A stretch of 64,000 nucleotides of DNA, taken from contig NZ_CP010849.1 of assembly GCF_000931445.1 (NCBI RefSeq), positions 248,001 to 312,000 on the forward strand, written 5' to 3'. This document shows, piece after piece, positions 16,620-23,388 of the stretch (positions are counted from its first letter, which is position 1; each line of letters starts with the position of its first letter). Both the position numbers and the translations under genes were made by a program. This stretch comes from Streptomyces cyaneogriseus subsp. noncyanogenus. GTDB taxonomy: Bacteria > Actinomycetota > Actinomycetes > Streptomycetales > Streptomycetaceae. Below the pieces are notes generated by a model. It was not told the origin of the DNA and searched no databases. It worked only from the letters and a program-made list of their open reading frames with translations.

Positions 16620-16636
16620 ATGGCACGTTTTGCCAT
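16620..16636. promoter_or_regulatory. Inverted repeat in the SDR/TetR divergent promoter
   Basis: ATGGCA-CGTTT-TGCCAT is a perfect 6-bp inverted repeat with a 5-bp spacer, in the most AT-rich part of the 151-bp gap. It lies about 36 bp upstream of the leaderless -10 box of the TetR gene. It is a good candidate operator for the adjacent TetR protein. Confidence 0.6.
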
Positions 16637-16671
16637 TACGGCATGACGCGCCGGTCCAGGGCCGTGCCGCG

Positions 16672-16677
16672 TACGCT
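16672..16677 (+). promoter_or_regulatory. Leaderless -10 element TACGCT of the TetR gene
   Basis: TACGCT ends 6 bp before the ATG at 16684, the spacing of TANNNT boxes in leaderless actinobacterial transcripts, and no Shine-Dalgarno sequence is present. Transcription would begin at or next to the A of the ATG. This supports the start chosen for the gene. Confidence 0.6.
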
Positions 16678-16683
16678 TCTCGC

Positions 16684-17340
16684 ATGAGTCAGCCCAGCGG
16701 GCCCCGCCCCACCGCCTCGCCCTCCCTGACGGAGCGCCGCAAGGCCGCGACCCAGCTCGACATCGCGCGGGCCGCGGCGGAACTGTTCGCCGAGAAGGGA
16801 CCCGACGACACGACCGCCGAGGAGATCGCGGGCCGGGCGGGCGTGGCGCTGCGCACCTTCTACCGGTACTTCCGCAGCAAGCAGGACGCGGTCGGACCGC
16901 TGTTGTCGTCCGGTGGGGACCGCTGGCGCGCGCTGCTCGCCGAAGCCGGGCCCGGCGCCGGCCTGGCGCAGGCTCTGGAGTCGGCGGCCGTCGCCTCCCT
17001 GTCCGCACCGGACGACGCGGCGAACGAGGGGATGCGGTGGACGCGGGGCCTGCTGCGGGCGGCCCGGCACGACCCGGCTCTGCGGGCGGTGTGGTACCGG
17101 GTCAACCAGGAGTCCGAGGAGAAGCTGCAGCCGGTGGTGGCACGTCTGGCGGGACCGGACGCCGATCCGCTGGAGGTGCGGCTGGTCGCCGCGGCGGCGA
17201 CCGACGCGATCCGGGTGGCCCTGGAGACCTGGGCCACCACGGACGCGGAGGCCGTCGACGAGGACTCCCCCGCCCGGCTGATGGTGCGGTGCCTGCGCGA
17301 ACTGACGGGTGGGCTGCGCCTGGTGGGGCACGACCGCTGA
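16684..17340 (+). CDS. TetR-family transcriptional regulator
   Basis: Repressor of 218 residues. The N-terminal DNA-binding domain covers about residues 15-65: ERRKAATQLDIARAAAELFA, TTAEEIAGRAGVALRTFYRY, with recognition helix ALRTFYRYFRSKQDAV. The C-terminal all-helical domain resembles those with TetR_C_17-like architecture (WTRGLLRAARHDPALRAVWY, VAAAATDAIRVALETWA). Divergent transcription from the SDR gene and the shared dyad at 16620-16636 suggest it controls that enzyme. It appears leaderless (see the TACGCT element). Confidence 0.88.
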   Translation: MSQPSGPRPTASPSLTERRKAATQLDIARAAAELFAEKGPDDTTAEEIAGRAGVALRTFYRYFRSKQDAVGPLLSSGGDRWRALLAEAGPGAGLAQALESAAVASLSAPDDAANEGMRWTRGLLRAARHDPALRAVWYRVNQESEEKLQPVVARLAGPDADPLEVRLVAAAATDAIRVALETWATTDAEAVDEDSPARLMVRCLRELTGGLRLVGHDR

Positions 17341-17388
17341 CCCCTTGCGTCGCCGGGCTTCCGCCCGGCCGCGTCGGCCCGACGGGTC

Positions 17389-17429
17389 CGGGCGGGAGCG
17401 ACCCGGCGGGTCCGGTCCGCTCCCGCCCG
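17389..17429. terminator. Bidirectional terminator hairpin
   Basis: A perfect 12-bp inverted repeat, CGGGCGGGAGCG (17389-17400) and CGCTCCCGCCCG (17418-17429), with a 17-nt loop. It stands between the convergent TetR and RNHCP genes. The remainder of the 283-bp gap holds only short CGACGG repeats. Confidence 0.7.
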
Positions 17430-17623
17430 GCTCGACGGTAAGAGCTCGACGGTACGACGGGCTCGATGGCGACGCGACCGATCCGTCCGAGCTCCGTCGG
17501 ACGGAGACACGCCCGATGCCGGCAGGTCCGGCGGTGGCCGAGGGGCGAGGGCGGGGCCGGGCTGCCCGGGGAGGTGGTGCGCGGCATCGCACGGCACCCG
17601 TGCGGGCAGCCCGGCTGCGCCGG

Positions 17624-18046
17624 TCACAGGGTGAGCAGCACCCGCCCGGCGACCGAGGCGTGCCGCAGCGGCCTGAGCGCCAGCCGCACCAGCGCCAGGG
17701 CGTTGTCGTCACCGGAGATGCGGTTGGCACCGAGCTCCCCGCAGGACAGGCACTGGTGGATGATCATCCATTCGCCGTCCGGCCGCACCGACACGCTCAG
17801 CGCCTCCATGCGTCCCCGGCAGGTCGCCGCGCGGTCCCCAGGGACACGCCGGTCGACGTGCAGGCTGGTCAGGCAGTGCGGACAGTGGTTGCGGTGCGCG
17901 GTGCCCGGCGCGGAGCCGGGGACGTCCAGCCGGCAGCCCGCACACCGGAAGTCCCCCGCGCGGTGCCCGCCCCGGTCCGGCGGGACGGCCCCGTCGTGCC
18001 GCCGTCTCCGCGGGGTCCGTCCGCTCGGGTGGTTGCGTCGTGGCAT
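17624..18046 (-). CDS. RNHCP-domain zinc-ribbon protein, copy 2
   Basis: Protein of 140 residues named for the motif RNHCP, seen here in HRNHCPHCLTSLHVD. The cysteine pairs FRCAGC (about residues 32-37), NHCPHC (51-56), ATCRG and IHQCLSCGE suggest two zinc knuckles. A basic tail of about 30 residues (PRRNHPSGRTPRRRRHDG) precedes the domain. The C-terminal segment GDDNALALVRLALRPLRHA is predicted helical. Function of the family is unknown to me; zinc binding is inferred from cysteines. It lies 21 bp downstream of a paralogue with the same motif order, so the two form an operon that arose by tandem duplication. Confidence 0.85.
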   Translation of the reverse strand: MPRRNHPSGRTPRRRRHDGAVPPDRGGHRAGDFRCAGCRLDVPGSAPGTAHRNHCPHCLTSLHVDRRVPGDRAATCRGRMEALSVSVRPDGEWMIIHQCLSCGELGANRISGDDNALALVRLALRPLRHASVAGRVLLTL

Positions 18047-18067
18047 GGTCGGCTCCCTCCTTCCGGG

Positions 18068-18427
18068 TCAGAGGGCGCCGAACGCCTCGAGCGGGAAGGG
18101 CGGTTGCGCCAGGGGCCGTACGGCCATGCGCATCACCACGAGCTGGTTGTCGTCCTCGCGCACCGGGTCGGAGGCGAGTTCGTCGCAGCGCACGCAGCGG
18201 TGGATGACCGTCCAGTCACCGGCACGCGGCACGGCGATGGCGATGGGGGACATGGCTCCCCGGCAGGTGCTGGGCCCGCCTGTGTCCTGGTCGAGCACAT
18301 GCCGGGAATGCAGGCAGGAGGGACAGTGGTTGCGCTGTCCGCCGTCGGCTGTGGCGACGGGCACGGTCAGACGGCACCGCACGCAGGAGAAGGTGCTGGT
18401 GTTCAGAGGGTTGCGGGGGTGGGACAC
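18068..18427 (-). CDS. RNHCP-domain zinc-ribbon protein, copy 1
   Basis: Paralogue of 119 residues, first in the two-gene operon. It has the same order of landmarks without the long basic N-terminus: FSCVRCRLTVPV (about residues 13-24), QRNHCPSCLHSRHV (31-44), STCRGAMSPIAI, DWTVIHRCVRCDELASDPVR, and the helical tail EDDNQLVVMRMAVRPLAQPP. All eight or so cysteines of the pair of knuckles are kept. The two copies differ at most surface positions, so the duplication is not recent. Upstream sequence shows no obvious Zur-type site, and no ribosomal-protein gene accompanies it. Confidence 0.85.
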   Translation of the reverse strand: MSHPRNPLNTSTFSCVRCRLTVPVATADGGQRNHCPSCLHSRHVLDQDTGGPSTCRGAMSPIAIAVPRAGDWTVIHRCVRCDELASDPVREDDNQLVVMRMAVRPLAQPPFPLEAFGAL

Positions 18428-18798
18428 CCGGGATGCTCCTTGCTGGAAGTCTGCGATGACAGCAAGAGCAGGCCGAGCGCACCTCGACAGGGACGGCTCC
18501 GACGCCGCGGCCCGCGCGCGGCACGGCGATTCGCCGCGGGGACGCTGCGGGGCGGCCTCACATACGGTCGCCGCTCAGTGGCGGCGACTCGCATGTGCGG
18601 ACGGTCGTACGGTACGGCGAGGCGCGCTCGGCGCGGGCCGGAACATCAAGACACCCCCTGCGGACGCGAGGTCCGGTTCGTGGTCGACGGTGACGAGGTC
18701 ACAGGCTAACCACGGTCCTTCGGGGCGGGCCACCGTATTTGTCGGTGGCCCCTCGCGCCGGCAGCGGCACCTGGCCCCGTACGAAGGGCGACGGTGGC
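18428..18798. other. Intergenic region between RNHCP operon and TerB-like gene
   Basis: About 370 bp. It holds the TerB-side terminator at 18727-18751. A 38-codon plus-strand frame ending in REVRFVVDGDEVTG at 18709 has coding-like composition but no ribosome-binding site, and I do not call it a gene. Confidence 0.45.
18727..18751 (-). terminator. Hairpin downstream of the TerB-like gene
   Basis: GGGCCACCG (18727-18735) pairs perfectly with CGGTGGCCC (18743-18751) over the AT-rich loop TATTTGT. It lies about 50 bp past the stop codon of the minus-strand TerB-like gene. Confidence 0.65.
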
Positions 18799-19374
18799 TC
18801 AGATGCCGAACTCCGCGGGTGATACGCCGAGGGCGGCGCAGGCGTCGCGGACGGCCGCCTGCTCGGAGGAGTCGAAGTGCCCGTCGGCACCGGCGACGAC
18901 GATGCCGGTCTGGATGACCGCACGCGCCTCCACCGGCTTCTTGCCCGCCTTGGCGATCTCCCGCAGCGCCTCGGCCCGGCCCGTGGCGAAGTCGGCCAGC
19001 ATCCGGTCGACGTGCTGGTTGAACCGCTGCCGGAGCTGGTCGGCCGGGAAGTTCTGCAGGACCTCGTTGGAGACGATGAGCTCCTCCACCCGCTGCCGCT
19101 CCGCGGGCTCCACCGACCCGTCCGCCACGGCGACCAGGGCGCACATCGCCATGCTGGCGTCCCGGTAGGCACCGCTCTTGAGTTCGGTGCGGGCCGAGGC
19201 CAGTTGGGATTTCAGCAGCCCGATCAGCTGCGCCTTGGAACCTCCGGAGGCCGCGCCCCGGCCCTGTCCGCCGCCGAGTCCCGGTCCGGCGGAACCATGC
19301 CCGCTCCCGGCCCGGGCGCTCTGGGCCTGCTGAAGGTTCTTGGCCTGGTCCTTGAGCCGGTCCCACATCGCCAC
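18799..19374 (-). CDS. TerB-domain (tellurite-resistance-like) protein
   Basis: Cytoplasmic protein of 191 residues. The N-terminal WDRLKDQAKNLQQAQ and a Gly-rich linker lead to a TerB-like helical domain from about residue 50: LKSGAYRDASMAMCALVAVA, DGSVEPAERQRVEELIVSNE, then VVAGADGHFDSSEQAAVRDA. The two acidic loops (ADGSVEPAE and ADGHFDSSE) are the repeated metal-binding-like loops of TerB. TerB proteins belong to the ter stress system, but no terD genes are nearby. I chose the GTG at 19372-19374, two codons upstream of an ATG, because AGAGG lies 8 nt before it and relatives begin with one more residue before WDR. Confidence 0.85.
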   Translation of the reverse strand: MAMWDRLKDQAKNLQQAQSARAGSGHGSAGPGLGGGQGRGAASGGSKAQLIGLLKSQLASARTELKSGAYRDASMAMCALVAVADGSVEPAERQRVEELIVSNEVLQNFPADQLRQRFNQHVDRMLADFATGRAEALREIAKAGKKPVEARAVIQTGIVVAGADGHFDSSEQAAVRDACAALGVSPAEFGI

Positions 19375-19655
19375 TCGTGCCACCTCTGCTTCTGCCACAG
19401 TCCGTACGGACCTGGTCGTCGTCCCGCTCGTTCTTCGCGGTCCCTTCAGTGAACGACTGTCACAGCACCTTGGTTCCCACGACACGCACGGGAAAGGGCG
19501 ATCCGCTCCCCGCACGGCTCGGTCTCGCTGCGTTCGTGCCGAGCGGGCGCCGAAGGCTTCTCCCGGTGTCCGCGTGGCCGGCGAGCTCAGCGGCTCCGGC
19601 GCGGTCAAAAGGAGAGGCCCGGTCTTCCTCGGTGATGTACACATGTGCGGTGGAC

Positions 19656-20903
19656 ATGTCTGCGTTTCCGCTTCGTAACGTCCGCGACCAGGAATTCGCC
19701 CCCTGGGCGCGCATGATCGCCGACACATACGGTCTGGACCGGTCGGAAGAGGAACTGGCCGACCAGCGGGCGGCGACCGACCTCGGGCGCACTCTGGCGG
19801 CCTTCGACGGAGAGACACCGATCGCCGGGTCGTCCGTCTACCGCCGGATGCTGACCGTCCCCGGCGGTGTGCTGCCGGTGGCCGGCATCGCCTCGGTGGG
19901 CGTGGCCCCGACACATCGCCGCCGGGGCCTTCTCACCGCGATGATGCGGGCCCACCTGACCGACCTGCACGAACGGCGGCGTGAGCCGATCGCCGCACTG
20001 CGGCCTTCGGAGGCCGGGATCTACGGGCGTTACGGCTTCGGCCCCGCGACGCTCGGCAACCGGCTCCGCTGCGACCGGCGCGCCCTGCGCTTCCGCCCGG
20101 ACACGGACTTCGGGGACGGCACCGTTCGGCTGCACGACGCCGACCGGGCCCGCCCGCATTTGGAGAAGGTCTACGACCAGGCACGCGCCACGGCGGTCGG
20201 CTGGCCGGATCGCCAAGCGGTCCACTGGGCCGTGCGGCTGGCCGACCATCCGCACCGGCGCGGTGGAGCCACCTCGCTGCGCTACGCCGTGCACCAGGAG
20301 GACTCCGGCCGGGCCACCGGCTACGCGCTCTACCGGCACGGCTCCGTGCCGGACGGGCACGGCGGCAGCGCCGGTGTGGTGGAGGTCGTGGAACTGGCGG
20401 CCCTCTCGCGCCGGGCGTACGCGGCGCTGTGGCGCTTCGTGGCCGGGATCGACCTGATGACCTGGATCGACTACGAGGGCTCCGTGGACGAGCCCCTGCC
20501 CCATCTGCTGGCCGATCCGCGGGCGGTCCGGGGCACGCCGGTCGACCGCCTGTGGGTGCGGCCGGTCGATGTCGGCCGGGCCCTGACGGGCCGGACCTAC
20601 CGTCTTCCGCTCGATCTGGTCCTGGACGTGCGCGACGACTTCTGCCCCTGGAACACGGGACGTCACCGGCTGCGAGCCGAGGGGGACACCGTGGTCTGCG
20701 AACCCACGACCGCACCGGCCGACCTGCGCCTGGGCGCAGCGGAACTCGGCGCGGCCTTCCTCGGCGGCACCGCGCTGAGCACGCTGGCGGCCGCGGGACG
20801 CGTGGCGGAGCTGCGGCCGGGCGTCCTCTCCCGCGCCTCGGCGGCCTTCCGCGGCGACCACGAGCCCTGGTATCCCGGCGGCTGGGCCTTCCCGCTCTAC
20901 TGA
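19656..20903 (+). CDS. GNAT-family N-acetyltransferase (Eis-like)
   Basis: Acetyl-CoA-dependent acetyltransferase of 415 residues with the two-domain plan of Eis (enhanced intracellular survival), which acetylates aminoglycosides and protein lysines in mycobacteria. The acetyl-CoA loop is VGVAPTHRRRGLLTAMMRA (about residues 80-98), with SEAGIYGRYGFGPAT marking the end of the first GNAT lobe. The sterol-carrier-like C-terminal part includes YRLPLDLVLDVRDDFCPWN and ends in the catalytic carboxylate region PWYPGGWAFPLY. The start is uncertain: an in-frame ATG at 19635 would add seven residues. It is divergent from the TerB-like gene over about 280 bp. Confidence 0.87.
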   Translation: MSAFPLRNVRDQEFAPWARMIADTYGLDRSEEELADQRAATDLGRTLAAFDGETPIAGSSVYRRMLTVPGGVLPVAGIASVGVAPTHRRRGLLTAMMRAHLTDLHERRREPIAALRPSEAGIYGRYGFGPATLGNRLRCDRRALRFRPDTDFGDGTVRLHDADRARPHLEKVYDQARATAVGWPDRQAVHWAVRLADHPHRRGGATSLRYAVHQEDSGRATGYALYRHGSVPDGHGGSAGVVEVVELAALSRRAYAALWRFVAGIDLMTWIDYEGSVDEPLPHLLADPRAVRGTPVDRLWVRPVDVGRALTGRTYRLPLDLVLDVRDDFCPWNTGRHRLRAEGDTVVCEPTTAPADLRLGAAELGAAFLGGTALSTLAAAGRVAELRPGVLSRASAAFRGDHEPWYPGGWAFPLY

Positions 20904-21008
20904 TCGGCCCCTGGTCACCGCCGGCGGACCCCCGCCGCGGAACCGCCGCCTCCATGACGGCGCTTCACCGGCGGGCGTCCGCTCCGGCGCGGGACGCGGT
21001 GGGGTAGG

Positions 21009-21318
21009 TCAGGCGGTCGAGAACCGGGCGACGTACTCGTCGAAGGGCTCGATGCCGACCTCCGCCCGCAGCTCGTCCACCCGCTCGGGTTCCTCTTGTG
21101 GGCTCCGCGCGGGGGGGGATGCCGTAGTAGTCGCCGCCCTGCGCGCCCTCGACCACGACGCAGGCGCCGACCTTGTTGTTCTCGGTGACGGTGTCGATGA
21201 CGGTCAGCCGGATGCCGGGGAAGGCGTGTAACTGCCAGCAGCGCCGTGGGACGCCGCAGAGGTTGTCGCACATGCCCCGGGCCCGGTGCGTGACGGGCCC
21301 GGAGCGGTGTGGGGTCAT
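21009..21318 (-). pseudogene. SnoaL-like cyclase remnant fused to an unrelated 3' tail
   Basis: The minus strand reads LHAFPGIRLTVIDTVTENNK and VVVEGAQGGDYYGIPP, matching the central strands of SnoaL-like polyketide/ester cyclases, in which a GxFxGIPPTG turn is typical. Directly after this, at a run of eight G (21111-21118), the frame must shift. It then reads EEPERVDELRAEVGIEPFDE and YVARFSTA to a stop at 21009. That tail does not look like the SnoaL C-terminus, so the locus is probably a deletion fusing two gene ends. A single sequencing error in the homopolymer could explain the frameshift but not the mismatch in family. Confidence 0.5.
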
Positions 21319-21341
21319 GGTTCCCGAGCGGGGAGTTCTGC

Positions 21342-22130
21342 TCAGGCGCGCCGGATCCAGTCCGCATCCAGGCGGTCGGCCAGGCCGGCGGCGGTGAAGG
21401 CGGCCTCCAGCTCGTCACGGCCCTCAGTGAAGTGGGCCCAGCTGTCGAGGTGGACGGGGACGACGCGGCGGGCGCCGAGGATCTTCGTGGCTTCGGCGGC
21501 CTGCGCGCTGTCCAGAACGATCAATCCGTTGTCGTAGAGCATGGGGAAGCGGGGGGCTCCGGCGAACAGGATGGCGGTGTCCACCGCACTGAAGTGCTCG
21601 GCGATCTCCTTGACAGCGTCGAGGGAGGCGTTGTCGCCGCTGACGTAGACGGTGGGCAGGCCCTCGCCGGTCAGGACGAAGCCGACGACCTGGCCGGAGA
21701 TCGGCTCGACCTCCTCGCGCGGGCCGGGGCCGTGGATGGCGGGGACACCGGTGACGGTGATGGTGCCGCCGTCGGGGCGGTCCAGCTCGATCGACTCCCA
21801 GTCGGCCAGCCCCTTGGCCTTCTTGCCCAGACGCTCGCCGCCGCCGGGAGTGGTCAGGGTGAGGGGGACGTCGGCCAGCAGGGCGCGGCCGGAGGTGTCG
21901 AGGTTGTCGGCGTGCTCGTCGTGCGAGAGCAGGACTACGTCGATGGGACCGAGATCGGCGGGCGTGGTGGCGGAGGGAGCGGTCTTCACCAGGGTCGGGC
22001 CAGGCGAGGCGTAGTCGCCGGGGCCGTCGAAGGTCGGGTCGGTCAGGAAGCGCAGGCCGCCGTACTCGAACAGGGCGGTCGGGCCGCCGAAGACGCGGAC
22101 CGGGAACTGCTGGGTGTCGTGCTGGGACAT
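21342..22130 (-). CDS. MBL-fold metal-dependent hydrolase (UlaG-like)
   Basis: Metallo-beta-lactamase-fold hydrolase of 262 residues. After a beta strand with FGGPTALFEYGGLRFLTDPT (residues about 11-30), the metal motif reads LLSHDEHADNLD (about 70-81). This is a variant of HxHxDH in which the second histidine is Glu and the final one Asn, as in part of the UlaG-like group. Further metal residues are likely in VPAIHGPG and YVSGDNAS, and in the C-terminal VVPVHLDSWAHF. The ATG at 22128-22130 follows AGGAGA. It is divergent from a CGNR regulator over a shared inverted repeat and is therefore its likely target. Confidence 0.85.
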   Translation of the reverse strand: MSQHDTQQFPVRVFGGPTALFEYGGLRFLTDPTFDGPGDYASPGPTLVKTAPSATTPADLGPIDVVLLSHDEHADNLDTSGRALLADVPLTLTTPGGGERLGKKAKGLADWESIELDRPDGGTITVTGVPAIHGPGPREEVEPISGQVVGFVLTGEGLPTVYVSGDNASLDAVKEIAEHFSAVDTAILFAGAPRFPMLYDNGLIVLDSAQAAEATKILGARRVVPVHLDSWAHFTEGRDELEAAFTAAGLADRLDADWIRRA

Positions 22131-22150
22131 GCCATCTCCTCGCCTATCAC

Positions 22151-22207
22151 TTATCACGGATAAATAAAACATTTTCCGTGATGCTCACCGTAAGCGGGAC
22201 TCACGGA
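22151..22207. promoter_or_regulatory. Operator region between MBL-fold and CGNR genes
   Basis: ATCACGGA (22153-22160) and TCCGTGAT (22175-22182) form a perfect inverted repeat with a 14-bp AT-rich spacer. A third half-site, TCACGGA, follows at 22201-22207. A nested dyad TTATC-ACG-GATAA covers 22151-22163. The stretch is far more AT-rich than its surroundings. It probably contains back-to-back promoters and the binding site of the CGNR protein. Confidence 0.75.
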
Positions 22208-22224
22208 AAAACGCAAGCGTTACC

Positions 22225-22842
22225 ATGAGGGGCATGAATGAGACCATGGCTGCCGACACCGTGAAGACCGCCCTGCCCCCGGCTCCGGGTGCCGACCGGT
22301 ACCGCTCCCTGGACTTCGCCAACACCACTGCGACACTCCCGGCCGGTCAGGGTTACGACCTGCTCGCCGTGCCCGAGTCCTCCATGCGCTGGCTCGCCAC
22401 TCACGACCTGACCACCCCGGATGTGCAGCTGTACGAGGTCTGCGCCCAGCGGATGCGCACACTGCGCGGCCATGTGCGGGCGCTGTTCGCCGCGCGCGTG
22501 GACGGCGCCACCCCACCCGAGGAATCCCTGCGCGCCGTGAACGAGGCCCTGGCCGCCGTACCCACCGCACCCCTGCTCGCCTGGGACGGCGCCCAGGGAC
22601 TGCGCCGCATCCAGGCCCACCCCACCGACCAGGCCGTCAGCCATGCGCTCGCGACCCTCGCCGCCGACGCCGCCGACCTGCTCACGGGTCCCGACGCCGT
22701 CCTCCTCGCCGCCTGCGGCTCCGCGCCCTGCGACCGGTTCCTCCTGCGCACTCACGGCCGGCGCCACTGGTGCTCCACCCGCTGCGGCGACCGCGCCCGG
22801 GCCGCCCGCGCCTACGCCCGTCGCAACGGCACCGTGAACTGA
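22225..22842 (+). CDS. CGNR zinc-finger (ABATE-domain) transcriptional regulator
   Basis: Stress-type regulator of 205 residues. The N-terminal ABATE domain starts at about residue 25 (RYRSLDFANTTATLPAGQGY) and runs to about 155. The C-terminal zinc finger reads CGSAPCDRFLLRTHGRRHWC and then STRCGDRARAARAYARR; the name-giving CGNR is CGDR here, but four cysteines and the basic helix are kept. These proteins typically regulate an adjacent gene. The start is uncertain among ATGs at 22225, 22234 and 22246. A small dyad, AACGC-AA-GCGTT (22210-22221), sits right against the first ATG. Confidence 0.85.
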   Translation: MRGMNETMAADTVKTALPPAPGADRYRSLDFANTTATLPAGQGYDLLAVPESSMRWLATHDLTTPDVQLYEVCAQRMRTLRGHVRALFAARVDGATPPEESLRAVNEALAAVPTAPLLAWDGAQGLRRIQAHPTDQAVSHALATLAADAADLLTGPDAVLLAACGSAPCDRFLLRTHGRRHWCSTRCGDRARAARAYARRNGTVN

Positions 22843-22855
22843 ACACTCGACCTAA

Positions 22856-23040
22856 CCTGCGCGAGTTCCCAGGCTGTGACGGGCGGGTTGGCGAGATCGA
22901 GCCGGCCGTGGATGAGGATGCCGGGGATTTCGGAAGCGGTTCAGGCCCCGGTAGGCCCAGTCGGTCTCGGCGCGGCAGGACGTGGTGACGCGGGACAGCA
23001 CGAACTCGGTGACGGGAGGGGTCCCTTCTGAGACTTGCAT
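22856..23040 (-). pseudogene. Remnant of a prolyl aminopeptidase (alpha/beta hydrolase)
   Basis: From ATG 23040 the minus strand reads TEFVLSRVTTSCRAETDWAY and RGLNRF, like the lid region of proline iminopeptidases (a VTTTRRxEIDWLYRGxGRFFP-type motif). A frame change near 22925 then gives GILIHGRLDLANPPVTAWEL and AQV, which matches the later HGRxD strand with the catalytic aspartate. Roughly 80-100 residues between the two motifs are missing, as are the N-terminal nucleophile domain and the final histidine. This is an internal deletion derivative. It abuts the recombinase remnant head to head. Confidence 0.65.
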
Positions 23041-23062
23041 TGTGCGAAATCCGGCCGGGCCC

Positions 23063-23371
23063 ATGACGGACCCTCAAGCCCCTTCCTCGTCCAAGCAGTC
23101 GGACGCGGACGAGGTCGAGCGGTACGCCTGCCCGAAGTGCGACACGCGGCCTGGATCGCCGTGCCGCTCGCGCTCAGGAGCGGTCACCTCCGCCTACCAC
23201 ACCCGCCGCTTCACCCTGGTGCCCCGCCTGAAGAAGGCACTGAGGGTGCCGCCCCGCCCGACCGCAGGCCGGGGCAGCCCTGGCGTCCCGGCACCCCGCC
23301 GCCTGTGCCGATCGGCTCGGATCTGCCGAGCGCGGACATCCGCATCGGCTACGCCCGCTGCTCGGCCTCGC
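23063..23371 (+). pseudogene. Truncated zinc-finger serine recombinase (resolvase family)
   Basis: From ATG 23063 the frame gives a short linker and then a zinc finger, YACPKCDTRPGSPCRSRSGA and YHTRRF (C-x2-C, C, H; residues about 20-48). Near 23253, in a C-rich run, the frame shifts by one. It then continues RRPGQPWRPGTPPPVPIGSD and LPSADIRIGYARCSA, the start of the resolvase catalytic domain (the catalytic serine should follow this beta strand). It ends there, about 20 bp before the convergent AraC gene. Intact Streptomyces relatives with this zinc-finger-plus-resolvase layout are about 250 residues. A dead mobile-element-type recombinase is the best reading. Confidence 0.72.
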
Positions 23372-23388
23372 CGGGCGTCGCGGTCGCC

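Noticed and set aside
18592..18709. A small plus-strand gene ending in VRFVVDGDEVTG.
   Set aside because: No start signal, and it overlaps the promoter and terminator zone of neighbouring genes; at best a fragment.
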